Positions 30,101 through 40,283 of a stretch of DNA of 64,000 nt are shown here, piece after piece (within the stretch, counting starts at the first letter, position 1; each line of letters begins with the position of its first letter). The position numbers and the translations under genes are program-made. The notes under the pieces were generated by a model. That model made no database searches. It saw nothing but the letters and a program-made list of their open reading frames with translations, and had not been told where the DNA came from. This stretch comes from Protula sp. h YS-2021 (taxonomy: Eukaryota; Annelida; Polychaeta; Sabellida; Serpulidae). The stretch is from contig OX457026.1 in the NCBI GenBank assembly GCA_949752745.1, forward strand, positions 76,165,775-76,229,774, written 5' to 3'.

Positions 30101-30757
30101 TTAATTTGATTTAGTCTGTTAACTTGCTGAAAATTACATAAATTTACAGCTAAACAACTGTCAATTGATCACAACTTTCTGTAAACATTGCCTCTCAACT
30201 CACTCTTCCTTTGATTACACTGTACTACAATGGCTATGCAGAAATGAAAACCTGAACTCAAATTTATATCTAGAGTGTAGGTGAGGTATTAACCCTAAAG
30301 GCAGCCATGTTGCCCCTTCAGTGACTAAAACTACACTGCCTTTGTCCGGATGTAACTCTCAAAATATTATATCTGTCTCTCCCCCTGGTTATATTCTGTT
30401 TCAAAAAGAATAGTTCTCGAAGTTTCCGAAACAACTCTTTATTCTGCTTCAAAATACAATTCACAACAAATGTTTGCCCGAAGGTAGAGGCCGTACGGAC
30501 CGATCGCGAAGCGAGAGGTCCGTGCAGCCATCTGCCTGAGGGCAAATTTCTATAAAATATTATTTTTATTACATGCTTTTTCTATTTTGATTTTGATGTT
30601 TTAAACGCATTTTATGAGAATAAAGATTAGGTAAACAAAACGTCACTGGGGAAACAGGCCGTACGGCGGTTTACGTCTAAGCATGCAATAATACCTTTTA
30701 TTATATGCATAGAGGTCCGCGTACAAAGAAATGATAGAAAAAATTAACGTGCAGTTT
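30101..30757. other. Unassigned spacer with AATAAA-bearing minus strand
   Basis: Between the LTR and the second Polinton fragment. On the minus strand a purine run (AGGGGGAGAGACAG) near 30380 and GCAGAATAAAGAG near 30445 could be retroelement remnants. No coding seen. Confidence 0.3.
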
Positions 30758-31283
30758 TCATAGGCCAGATTGCATGGTGGCCCCAAGCATCAGCATCCTT
30801 TGGTAGGCCGCCATGTAGTTGCCTTCTTCTATGTTCTTCATTGGTTTGCCAGTAGTGAATTCACTTCCTTTATCTGACCTTAGTGTTCGTAGTCTTCGAC
30901 GTGTTTCATGAAAAATCTTCGGGAAGGCTTGTATGACGCTCGTGTGTGATTTGTTGGGTATTGGCTGCACCCACAAATATTTAGAAAATACATCAAAGAC
31001 AACCAGTTTGTCAACCACAATGACAAGCATGTGTCATTATTAAGGAGTCTATGTTTCCCATGTCAGCCAAATCAATATCCCACATGTGAATGTCAATACC
31101 ACGTTTACTACAGGTTGCAGTAAACTGAATGCATCTTGATCCTGCAACCATTTCTTCATTTTTGAATGAGTGACTGGTTGTTTATGTTTTTTAATATGTG
31201 ATAAAGTATTAAGAACCAGCAAATGCCCCGGGTTGGCCAGGTTTAAAGTAAATATGTGCTAAGTAGTCTTTCCACGTCGACAT
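30758..31283 (-). pseudogene. Integrase remnant of the second Polinton
   Basis: Starts at the same ATG context as the first element (ATG at 31283 in CATGTCGACGTGGAAAGAC). The core VFDVFSKYLWVQPIPNKSHT continues through TLRSDKGSEFTTGKP, so here the second catalytic Asp, deleted in the first copy, remains. Then the frame drifts near 30840 and the rest of the domain is gone. The Asp before the first strand lies in damaged sequence. Non-functional. Confidence 0.85.
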
Positions 31284-31349
31284 GTTAACACTAAATGAAC
31301 ACCACTTGTCAACATATCTTGCATTTTATTCGCCTCATAGCTCAATCAA

Positions 31350-31700
31350 CATGCCTTGCAGTTTATTCTTTTTACAAATCAAGTATAGACACAATACTGT
31401 GAATAAACGGAGTTCACTGATTTCAATGTACACTTACCAACTACTTAATTCATCAAATGTTGCAGCATTTAAACCATATTTCTCACAACGTTTATTTGCA
31501 TTGTCCAATACATTATCTAAATGAATATAATATTTAGCTTCATTCCAATATGAATAGACACATGTGAAATGATAAGTATGTTCTTTACACTAGTCATTAT
31601 GACAAGCAGAGCATACTAAACATGCAAATGTTTTTACAGCTGATGACATTTCTTCGCAATATGCTTTTTGCACAATATATTGTCTTAATGTAATGTCTGC
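31350..31700 (-). pseudogene. Cys/His small gene remnant, second Polinton
   Basis: Counterpart of 14174-14504, starting MADITLRQYIVQKAYCEEMS at about 31700. It keeps an extra cysteine-bearing segment (TFACLVCSAC) missing from the first copy, then a TAG and HTYHFTCVYSYWNEAKYY. Useful for judging what the gene looked like before the deletion in the first element. Confidence 0.6.
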
Positions 31701-31807
31701 CATTAAACTGCAATATAGATTAATCACTGTCTCACTCCATCAAACAGTCTTGGATCAAACTGAGCAAAGTGAAATGCTGCTTCCACATCAAACTCAAATG
31801 GTTTCCA
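31701..31807 (-). other. Fragment of a copy-C-like gene joined to the zinc-cluster gene
   Basis: About 85 bases align with the end of copy C (AAFHFAQFDPRLFD-like), then the homology jumps to the end of the PC4/zinc gene at about 31800, a deletion of roughly 1.25 kb relative to the first element. Confidence 0.6.
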
Positions 31808-32450
31808 AAAAGTCTGGGCTTACTCTCCAGATACTGTTAGCGAGCCACACTTGTTGCAGATGTTGTCTGGTTCACACATCTTGCAATCGTACTTGCGGCA
31901 GTGACAATCGTAATCACTTGCATATCCGCAAGCACCACAATATTCACAGGTAAGTAAGTTCAAGCTGATCTTGCATGTTCATATTCTTCAGCCAGTCTTT
32001 TCCTGAATAATTTGGCACCTTCATCCGATTGTCCTTTTGCAGTTTGATGACAGTTTTCACGCCATGACATTCTGTACATGGGACTGGCTTATGTTTGGCG
32101 AATAAGACCGAGCTGATGTTATCCATCTTTTGAAGCATTGTCTCCCATTCACCGTCATTCAAGTTGATGTAATACTTGTATGCTGTCCCTTTAAACAGCG
32201 ATGTACGCACAAAATTTACATAGCGAATGCTTTAGTATGAAATGACTTCAAGCCACTTTACTTGCGGTAAGTACAATTTGAAGCCAATGGTGCGTAAATT
32301 TCTCAAGTTCTGACACACAGTCTTCCACAAGGATGACGTTAAAGCAAGCCATTTTTGTCCACATTTGATTCGAAGAAATGGTCCAAATTCTCCATGCTTC
32401 ACAGTAATGTTTAAGTTCACACTAATTTTAAAGCTACTTGTCTTCTCCAT
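31808..32450 (-). pseudogene. PC4-like/zinc-cluster gene, second Polinton copy
   Basis: Counterpart of 15849-16475, from the ATG at 32450 (MEKTSSFKISVNLNITV). Breaks: a stop near 32234 and a frame change near 31965 at a GTAAGTAAG slip. The zinc cluster is kept in the last frame: CEYCGACGYASDYDCHCRKY and CKMCEPDNICNKCG. All cysteines align with the first copy although neighbouring residues differ. Confidence 0.75.
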
Positions 32451-32552
32451 GGCTACACATTGAATGCTGACTTGGTCCTCTTCACCCGCTCCCTTTATAC
32501 AGTATGACGTATTACATCACATGTATGTTTTCAGGAGATGGTTGTAAAATCG

Positions 32553-33521
32553 TTAAGCCAGCTCATTGAAAGCATCAAGAAAGGCTGTTGGCAGACCGTC
32601 TGTTAGAGATTGCCTCATGACGATTACCAAAAAGTCTCCTCTTTTACGGCTGCTCATTAGCCATGCAAAGAGTATTTTCATAGAGGCAGGCCATATCGTT
32701 CGGCTTAATGCGCACTTCAAAGTATTTGAAACCATGTAGCATGGCCTTCGCACATTTGAAATCGTGATCCTCATCAACAGGATTTGGCAACGGGAGGCAC
32801 CAGGTCTTAAAATGTTCCTCATAAAGGCTTCTGAGAAGTTGGACGAAACATGTGGTCATGGCCTCGCAGAAGTGCGGCTCTGAGGCTGTATTTTTCCTTC
32901 TAGCATGCGGATGACCCGAACGGTGTCACTCATTTCTGCAGTCAGGTATATGTACGTGTCTTTGTTGAAAAATCCTTCTTCGCATAAACACCATTAAATG
33001 TCAGTATAGGCTAGAGGAAGCATTGCCTGAAAGCTCCGTTTCAACAGCGTGACATCTTCGTCGCTAACAGGTATGGTCTTGCTAGATTCAAATTTACACT
33101 TGACCCTCGTGAGATGCTCGTCTTCACTGTGTCCTTCGTCGTCGTCATCATCATCATCATTATCATCATCATCATCATCGCTTGACATGACCACTTCTTC
33201 AGCTTGAGCAAGATGCTTTATATGTGCTTCTAACTTTGTGCTGGGTTGCTTGGTGTTACCATTTACAAGCGCATTTGCAACCCAGGATTTGTCAGATCCC
33301 TCAGGATGTGGCATTCTTTGCTGCACTGCAGGAATGTCTGACGGAGCGCCTAACGCTTCCTCCAAGGCTTTTTCAGTCTCTCGCATTGCAGCCATAAACG
33401 CATCATTCTCTTCCATAGTTTACAATGTGTCATCAAAAACAACCGTTTCGTTAGCACTGAATCGAAACAGGTCATCAATGTCTGTGTTTATAGTCAGAGG
33501 TGTATTCAGTGGCGTTTCCAT
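32553..33521 (-). pseudogene. Unknown acidic protein gene, broken
   Basis: From the ATG at 33521 (METPLNTPLTINTDIDDLF) the frame meets TAA at 33417-33419, then reopens in the same frame at 33416 (MEENDAFMAAMRETEKALEE) and runs to 32994. That 140-residue part holds a long Asp-rich stretch (33116-33190) and a short C-terminal helix. In shifted frames down to 32553 further plausible pieces follow: KDTYIYLTAEMSDTVRVIRM, HFCEAMTTCFVQLLRSLYEE, YFEVRIKPNDMACLYENTL and RGDFLVIVMRQSL. I do not recognise the family. It lies directly upstream of the second Polinton's zinc gene and may belong to that element or to another virus-like insertion. Confidence 0.5.
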
Positions 33522-33654
33522 GATGTCCTGACGACGTAATTGCATTTTCAGGGACGAAATGGTACTTTTCTAAGAATGTTTTTTGGGTTAAGCCACATAC
33601 CATGACGTAACATGTTCTAAATTTTCTAAAATTCCAGGGGGGTGGGGGTTGTCG

Positions 33655-33668
33655 TGCATATATAAAAT
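33655..33668. promoter_or_regulatory. TATA-like element between divergent genes
   Basis: CATATATAAAATTG lies 50 bases before the ATG at 33718 (plus) and about 135 bases before the ATG at 33521 (minus). Confidence 0.4.
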
Positions 33669-33717
33669 TGTCGTGCATTAATAAATAGCAGGAAATACCC
33701 ATTACAACAAGAAAAAC

Positions 33718-34012
33718 ATGGGTTCAATAGGCATGAATATCACAGTGACGAGGAACTGGGTAGCCTCATAACTGTCCCGTAAACCACAATGCACCGCGGC
33801 GGTTCTGCTGTAAAACCTGTGGCGGCCTCTTATGGTATAAGTTTACAGCGACGTATCTTGGGCAGGAGTATACAGACTGCTGGTGATGTGGCACGACACT
33901 AAGAAACATGAGCTACTGCAACCGCCACCACTTCAAATGTACAGGAAGGCCGTTTACCAAGGAGCAGTACTACAGACACCAATGCCGGTGTGGCAATCCA
34001 ACGTGTTGGTGA
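33718..34012 (+). pseudogene. Decayed cysteine-rich (zinc-binding) small gene
   Basis: Candidate start ATG at 33718, but the readable protein changes frame early. From about 33780 the frame reads APRRFCCKTCGGLLWYKF, then a TGA, then CGTTLRNMSYCNRHHFKC and YYRHQCRCGNPTCW, with the stop at 34010-34012. The nine-plus Cys and paired His suggest a multi-zinc module. No family recognised. A histone-type hairpin follows 28 bases later. Confidence 0.5.
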
Positions 34013-34039
34013 TAAGCCAACATCTAAAAAAAAATTTCC

Positions 34040-34055
34040 GGCCCTTTTAAGGGCC
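34040..34055 (+). terminator. Histone-mRNA-like 3' stem-loop
   Basis: GGCCCTTTTAAGGGCC, a perfect 6-bp stem with a 4-base loop, preceded by A-rich bases and followed by ACCCCC. This fits the metazoan replication-dependent histone consensus (GGYYYTTYTNARRRCCACCC) and stands 28 bases after a stop codon, the normal distance. No histone gene is present. No clear purine-rich downstream element is seen. Confidence 0.55.
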
Positions 34056-34269
34056 ACCCCCTCTTACGAAATAAGGCTGATCAATCTATATGTGTCTTTG
34101 TGTGTGTGTCTAAAATACCAGTGTAGCTGCGGTAACCCGAACAGCTGTTGAGTCAACATCAAAAACCTTTCGGCAATTAAGTGTGTGTGTTTGTCTGAAA
34201 TAGCTTCTAATGGTCATCCACTGTTATGTGTGTGGAACATGAGCTACACAAATGCCTAGGAAGGCCGAT

Positions 34270-34900
34270 TGTAATGCAAAACACTGCAACGCGATTGGTC
34301 AATTTTCGCTCCTTTTTTGCCTCTCTGAGGCTTGATTGCAAAAAATCTTTTACTCAATTTACGGGACGTTAATACGAATAATACTGACTTAGAATCACGT
34401 GACATATAAACACTGCAACGCGATTGGTCAACTTTCGCTCTCTTTTTGCTCCCGAAAACTGCATTTATATGCGAAAGCCAGGTGACGTAGCACTGTCGTA
34501 AAGCTTGTTTACAAACACGCTTCTTTGCCAACATTGGGATCCATGACTGACAAGAGCAGTAAGTGTAGCCCATCTTTGGCAAACAAACTCAAACTAGCGA
34601 GTCTAATATGCCGTGGGCCTCTGGCCCGACGGCCTGCCACACATACTATGTCGTAGTAGGCCAGGGGGCCTACCACACACAAACTATGTCCTAATATTTG
34701 TTTCTTTTTGGAATTTCTCTACATCTCCAAAGCATTGAATGCATGGGGCTGCTCATTCGAACACGTCTTTGGGAGGGCTTTGAATCACGTGACACAAAAA
34801 CACTGCAACGCATTTGGTGAACTTTTTGCTTTTTGCTTTCGAAAACTATATTTATATGCGAAATTCGGTTGACGTAGCAAGTTAGCAAGTCAAAAGTCAA
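34270..34900. repeat. Repeated CCAAT/TATA promoter-like units
   Basis: CACTGCAACGCGATTGGTCA at about 34282 and 34405, with a variant at 34799. Units 34385-34497 and 34780-34885 are about 100-bp repeats with GAATCACGTGACA, an inverted CCAAT box (ATTGGTC), TTTATATGCGAAA and TGACGTAGCA. A 38-codon ATG frame follows the first at 34543. They look like copies of one promoter. Confidence 0.65.
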
Positions 34901-35032
34901 AATATTTCGCTCCCTTTTGGCACAAAAAACGTCACAACGAAGGGATAATGGGGGGGGGGGGGCTGCCACACACTATGTCCTAATACGCCTTTGGTCGCTG
35001 GACCGGGTGGCAAAGCATGACGCCACTCACAC

Positions 35033-35043
35033 ATTATATATGA
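35033..35043 (+). promoter_or_regulatory. TATA box before the 35078 gene
   Basis: ATTATATATGA 35-45 bases before the ATG at 35078. Confidence 0.5.
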
Positions 35044-35077
35044 AGAGCTCAGACTAGAGCTCCACACACTTGCAGCC

Positions 35078-35880
35078 ATGGATTACAAGGAAGAGTTTTT
35101 TAACCAAGTAAAACTCGACCGATATCTCATCACAGATGCGAATATCTGTCTTATTGAAGAGATCTTTGAGGAGTACGAGCTCTTCAAAATGGAAAAGCTT
35201 TGTGAGAGGCGGAGAAAACGGCAGCGACCCAACAAATTTGGAAAGAGCGGCGGCGGAGGCATATGAGCGGGCCCGGGAGTCAGAGGCCGCCCCCCTCAAC
35301 CAGCGGTCAGCCGGGCGCAGCCCGCAGTGAGCCAGACACAGCCAGCCGCCGTCAGCCAGGCAGAGCCAGCTGCCGTCAGCCGAGCAGAAGCAGCCACCGC
35401 CGTCGTGAGCCAGGCAGAGCCTGCAGTGAGCCGAGAAGAGTCAGCCGCCACTGTCGTGAGCCAGGCACAGCCAGCCTGTCAGCCAGGCAGAGCAGAGCCA
35501 GTCGCAGCCCGCAGTGAGCCAGGTAGAGCTAGCTACCGCCGTCGCGAGCATAGCAGAGCCGTCAGACAGCCGCAGCCAACCGCCGCGGTCAGCCAGTCGT
35601 TGCTAGCCGCCGCCGTGACACTTGCAGAGCCCGGCAAAGACTCGATGGTTGAGGTCATGCAGATACTACGTTCGGTGGAGCCGTCGATTCAGTTCTGCGA
35701 CTTCTTCGGAGCCATGCTGCCTCAAAATCTTTCTTTGAGGCAGCACGAGTTGCAGTGTCCGGAATCCAAGAAGACGCAGTCTACTACTGCAGCATCATGA
35801 ACAAGCCATTCGTGACGACGGCGTCTGCCATTGCCTCTCACCGGCTGAAGTGCCCCTGCAGAGCCAGCCGCTGGAGTTAA
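35078..35880 (+). pseudogene. Unknown gene with charged N-terminus, Ala/Gln/Ser repeats and BESS-like end
   Basis: ATG at 35078: MDYKEEFFNQVKLDRYLITD, an acidic helix (CLIEEIFEEYELFKMEKL) and a basic ERRRKRQRPNKF. A TGA at 35264-35266 interrupts. The same frame then runs through a repeat region built on AVSQAEPAAVSRAE (35320-35620) to DSMVEVMQILRSVEPSIQFC and DFFGAMLPQNLSLRQHELQ, stopping at 35800. The end resembles BESS-type protein-interaction motifs, which is a weak call. GC-rich CAGCC repeats open all three frames, so the exact original frame is uncertain. A histone-like hairpin follows at 35918. Confidence 0.45.
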
Positions 35881-35917
35881 CTAACACCCAGTGAGGAGGT
35901 GAAAAACCCTCCTTGCT

Positions 35918-35931
35918 GCCCTTTTCAGGGC
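35918..35931 (+). terminator. Second histone-like stem-loop
   Basis: GCCCTTTTCAGGGC, with the TTTTC loop typical of histone mRNAs, flanked by GCT before and GGCCGCCC after. It lies 38 bases after a TAA at 35878-35880. The stem is 5 bp; the outer G-G of the consensus is replaced. Confidence 0.5.
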
Positions 35932-35939
35932 GGCCGCCC

Positions 35940-36107
35940 AAAAATCCGAAATGCGCTGGGGTCATTATGTGTGAGTGCTTGTGTGTGCGTGTGCGGAAAA
36001 AATGTATGAGCTGCTCATTCGAACATGTCTTTGAATAGGGTGACCATTCGAACATATCTTTGAATGGTGTGCTCATCATACAAAACTTCGCTAACGCAAA
36101 AGGCTAC
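35940..36107. other. Spacer with short direct repeats
   Basis: CATTCGAACATGTCTTTGAA and CATTCGAACATATCTTTGAA (about 36016 and 36046), also related to GCTCATTCGAACACGTCTTT near 34751. Confidence 0.55.
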
Positions 36108-36226
36108 TGTGGTAGAATCCTGTGGTAGAATTCTGTAGTACAATCCTTTGGCACAATGCTGTGGTACAATCCTGTGGTACAATCCTGTGGTAGAATCCTG
36201 TGGTAAAATACTGTGGTAGAATCCCG
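36108..36226. repeat. Tandem repeat, about 13-bp unit
   Basis: Nine to ten units of GGTAGAATCCTGT / GGTACAATCCTGT with small changes. Confidence 0.9.
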
Positions 36227-36594
36227 ATTTTCCCCCTACTAACAATTTTCTGTAAAACTTAAGTGCAGATTTAAGTAATCACACGTAGAAGGCTTTTGTT
36301 GCAAAATATCGAGTATCTGGTCTAAATTGTGAAGTTTGTTTAAACCAGTCAACGTATTTATTGTCAACTGTACTTTGTTTAGCTGTAATTTGGAGATGGC
36401 ACTGCAGACGTATTCAGAATGCAAGTAAAATGCATGAAAAGGTTTAAATATAAACAAAAATACAAAATTATTTTATTTGAGTAATCTATCTAAAATCAGT
36501 GGCTTTTTGTGTATTTTGCTTTTTATTCACAATTTCAGTCATGTTGAAAGCAGCACGTAACGAGTAATTTTCTGTTTTGCTTTCAGTGAGCGAA
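36227..36594. other. AT-rich spacer, nothing recognised
   Basis: No supported frame or repeat. Confidence 0.45.
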
Positions 36595-36758
36595 GGACAA
36601 AATAGAACTATAAGCTGCCGCTTTGTCGGAATATACTTGAATTTATTACACTATAAAGACGACTCGAGTTCTAACAATAAGATAGCCAATAAAATACACC
36701 TAAAATACACAATAAAATACACATAAAATACACATAAATTGATAATGGTATCAAACCG
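36595..36758 (-). repeat. Split direct repeat B2
   Basis: Matches 36990-37163; shared GACAAAATAGAA, TTTGTCGGAATATACTTGAA and a run of AAAATACAC units. Confidence 0.9.
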
Positions 36759-36765
36759 CCTTTGG

Positions 36766-36984
36766 TTTGTTGCCTTTTTGTCCCATGCCTTCCTTGACCA
36801 ACTTTCAAATGCCAACTGATCCGAAGCGTCATCAAAGCATAACTTGCTAGGGAGGCTTGGCAACAATGTACACGTCACCAATGACGATGCTCGAGGGGTC
36901 AGGAATTAGTACTTATGCAAATAAACAGCGCTGGCCTTCTTGCCTGAGAAAAAATCATTTACACTGACCGCTTAAAATTCCATT
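36766..36984 (-). repeat. Split direct repeat A2
   Basis: Matches 41724-41940; shared TTTTTGTCCCATGCCTTCCT, GCTAGGGAGGCTTGGCAACA and CAGCGCTGGCCTTCTTGCCT. About 90 percent identical by eye, so the element is not very recent. Confidence 0.92.
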
Positions 36985-36989
36985 TGCTG

Positions 36990-37163
36990 ACAAAATAGAA
37001 TTATAAGCTGCCGTTTTGTCGGAATATACTTGAATATTCCGACGAGTTTATTACACTATAAAGACACCTCGAGTTTTAACAATAAAATACACCTAAAATA
37101 CACGATAAAATACACAATAAAATACACATAAAATACGCATAAATTGATAAAGGTATCAGACCG
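36990..37163 (-). repeat. Split direct repeat B1
   Basis: Matches 36595-36758, with an extra ATTCCGACGAG insertion near 37034. Confidence 0.9.
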
Positions 37164-37595
37164 AAGTAGGCGATATAACTGCCACTGGCTGTAAACAGCT
37201 ATCGCCACAGAGGAAAAAATAATAAGAGGATACCTTGGGGAGGAAAGGTTAGGATGAGCTTGTGGCTGATCCTACAACACACTTGCCCACTCCGTGTCCT
37301 TCACATGGGGGTAGGGGCTTGTGGCTGATCCTACAGCACACGTGTTCCCCCCTGTCCCTCACAAAGTGATTACCTATCAAGTAGCGAAAAGAATTCAACA
37401 AAACCTTTCTATATTTGAAGGCTATTTCAACAACATGCTAAATGTTTTATAAAGATAACAATGTATTTTTTCTCGGAAATAAAACTATACTACTGTATTG
37501 TCTATACAAATCAAACTGTAAATTTGCAAAATAACTAATATCTAGTGCGAATAATCAATGCCATCTAAACCCTTGCATGGGTGAATTTTAGATTT
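37164..37595. other. 3' non-coding part of the PAT-like element
   Basis: Includes a roughly 60-bp tandem duplication with GCTTGTGGCTGATCCTACA at about 37257 and 37317. Confidence 0.5.
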
Positions 37596-38290
37596 TTATT
37601 GAGTTGACCCTGGCTTTGAATTAAGTAGAAATAAGGGCCCCGGAGAGTTACCCCGAAATTCAATGTATTGCCTTAAAGCTGTGATCACTGGAAGGTTTTT
37701 GAATTCCGTGAGGTGGAGTTGAAGCGGGGCAGATTTTGTCTGTTTGTGTTTGTAAGAACGAAACACAAGAATAGCTGATTTTTCTTGCCGGTCAAAGCTC
37801 AGATTTAATAATTGTAGCAAATTATGGTGACTTTTCCCGGACGGAGCTGTCATTTCTCCGATTTTGAGAAACGCAGCAAACGCGAGGAGAAACATCGCTG
37901 TGACTAATCTTGCCGTATAGCTTGTACTGAAGAGTTGTTATACTGCCTTACTTATTTTTTTTGGGTGGGTAGCATAATGGGCAAACGTGAGTCCATTGCC
38001 GGTGAGATTTTTTATATGCCTTTGAAGGCTTTAGCGACAGCAAAGCTGGAATATAAATCTTCGCCTCCCGCTAGTTTTTGAACGAAATTTAGAGATGATA
38101 TTATGGAATATATAGAGCTTGGTGAGTACTTTTTACTGTGAAGAGAAGCAATGAACATCAGTACACACCTTGATTGAATGGGGAAAAGAACTAGTTTCCT
38201 GAAATACGTTTTCATAAAAGCTTTGTATTTACCAATGTTCTTCCTGTACATTTTATCAGAGTTACTGCTCACAGCTGTGAGAGTTCCCAT
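37596..38290 (-). pseudogene. Tyrosine recombinase of the PAT-like element, broken
   Basis: The N-terminal core-binding part is open at 38290-38012 (MYRKNIGKYKAFMKTYFRKL and RCVLMFIASLHSKKYSPSSI). The catalytic part is open at 37895-37596 (MFLLAFAAFLKIGEMTA). The position of the first catalytic Arg (usually ...LRIGE) reads K, and the frame ends after GPLFLLNSKPG, before the His-x-x-Arg and Tyr boxes. Inactive. Confidence 0.85.
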
Positions 38291-38412
38291 TGATGTGGGA
38301 GCAGCTCCCGATTTGGAGCCAGGTCCCGTGATTTCTGAAATTGAAGACGTGACAAGGTATCAGGTAAGTTATTCCGTAACCCGGCTATGTGTTTTAAAAA
38401 GAACACGATATT

Positions 38413-38880
38413 TTATTTCAAACAACATACCACAAATTGCTGTACCAAACACATGATCAGTCCGTCTGTGGAAGACTGTGAATTCAAAATATTTACCACT
38501 GCTAAATTATCACAAAGGTACAGAAGCTGTTTATCCCGTAACCGCTCTCCCCACAGTAGCGGTGATAATAATATGGGGTAGAGCTCTAGCAGTGTGATGT
38601 GGTAATCCTCTTTGTGGGACCAGGCATAAGCACACCACAGGTTGTCGAGAACCACTCCAAATCCTGTAGATTTTGCCGCATCTGGGTATAGGCGTATGGT
38701 CTCGGAACTGTCCCAGCATTGGTGAATGACTGATATTCCATTAAATTGGTTGAAAAACAACACCCATGCTCTCAAATCTTTCCTTGCATCCTCTGAGATA
38801 CGTACGAAATGATACTGTTTGGTTACCCCGACAACCAAGCAGTAGAGGCGGTATAAAAAGGCCCGACCTGGCCTTATCAC
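38413..38880 (-). pseudogene. RNase H domain of the PAT-like element
   Basis: A 155-residue frame with RLYPDAAKSTGFGVVL, ITLLELYPILLSPLLWG and LLYLCDNLAVVNILNSQSS, the D-E-D positions of a DIRS-type RNase H. The link to the reverse transcriptase (38881-39550) is damaged. Confidence 0.85.
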
Positions 38881-39549
38881 GAGGCAGCAGAAGTTGAGGA
38901 AACCAAGCGCTGACTGTATTTCGTGTTGTCGTGCTTTTCTTTTTCAAGTCAAGGCGGAAATCAGGTCCCTTCCCTTTTGCAGCTTTTCGTCTGCTAGACG
39001 CGCGATCATTAATAACATGTCAATTTCCATGCCATGGAGGGTGTAGTAAATCACAGGCCAAATTGAAACTGCCGCGGTAATTTTGCAACGCTGTTTTATT
39101 TCTTTCCATCTTTCCAACACGAGCAGATCTTAAACAGCTTTAAACCGGTCTACACAGATGTAAAAACATTGAAACAGATTTAAACAGATTTAAACAGGTA
39201 CAAATTATTGGAATCCCGCGGCAGAATGCCAAATGCCGCGAAAATCCATGTTTATATAGTAGGAGGACTGTCACACACGAGTGAACTAAACATAATAGAC
39301 ATACTAATCTTTTAAATATCAGTTGTGGGAAAGGAAGGGGTGAAGCATTTCACAGACCACCCGTCAAAATAGCATGTCAAATAACTGAATGCTGCTTTAC
39401 AGAAAACCTTGAAATAATGACGAACAAAAAGGCCGCACGTCTCAACTTCAACCAAGTGACAGATAAATTCCACGCATTACCTAGAACGACCTTGTTATTA
39501 AATGGCTCGTCTTGCATTTCTTACAGAGGGTAACGGTTTTTTTCGGTAT

Positions 39550-40272
39550 TTACTGGAATGTTTAACTTGTCGCACAGAGATAAGAATGTCTGTAAAGCTT
39601 CAAAATATTTCGGAGTTGCAGGTGGGGAAAAGAACATGAAGTCATCCAGGATGTGGGAAACTGAAATTATATTAGAATTATTTTGCAGTATATCCATTCC
39701 AAGGCTTTGCTCAGCGCCTCAAAGTTCTGGCATGAAGGGGAGACACCCATTGTGACGCGTTTATCGAAGTAGTACTTGTTGTCTATTTGAAATCGATAAG
39801 GTGATGACCTTTGGGGTATGGCGGTAAAATGCGGAAAGCATTCTGTATATCGGCCTTTGCGATAAGACAGCCACGTCCGTTGCTTACGATCAGCTTCACT
39901 GCGTCGTCCAGTGACTGATAAGATACGGCGCACATGTATTTTGGGATTTGTGCGTTCACGCTGTTTTTACCTTTCGGAAAACTCAAATCGTGGATTAATC
40001 GAAACTTGAATGGTTCGTTCTTCGGAACAAGTCCTATTGGCCAAACATGAAAAATTTTAAAGGGTGGCTCATCAAAGGGACCCGGTATGCGCCCTAATCG
40101 TAGCTCTTTTTGCAGTTTTTCGTTCATCGGACCAGGATTTGATTCTGCGGATTTTTGGTTTGCAATCCGTGTTTGGATGGTAACGTCTTAACTGTGTAAC
40201 ATAAAACTCCGGGTAAGACCCATTATAAGGATTTTTTCTTGTCTCGGCATATCCCTGTAATAATTTTTCCAA
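39550..40272 (-). pseudogene. DIRS-type reverse transcriptase, broken
   Basis: LRLGRIPGPFDEPPFKIFHV, then PIGLVPKNEPFKFRLIHDLS and GCLIAKADIQNAFRILP (motif A) in the frame 40127-39783. YYFDKRVTMGVSPSCQNFEA (motif B) is in 39933-39667, and HILDDFMFFSPPATPKYF (motif C, DD intact) near 39636-39660 in a third frame. Two or more frameshifts; the catalytic aspartates themselves are present. Confidence 0.88.
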
Positions 40273-40283
40273 CAGTACAATGT

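Larger units (their letters stand above)
30758..32510 (-). mobile_element. Second, diverged Polinton fragment
   Basis: Collinear on the minus strand with 13690-14580 and 15840-16520 of the intact element: integrase, the Cys/His small gene, the end of a copy-C-like gene, then a direct jump into the PC4/zinc gene. The NADAR and copy B genes are absent between. TIRs and target duplication were not found. The many differences from the first element mean it is not a recent copy of it. Confidence 0.85.

Noticed and set aside
35700..35830. EDAVYYC-like Ig variable-domain motif in an alternative frame
   Set aside because: A single short match in a region where GC-rich repeats open all frames; no other Ig features or RSS.
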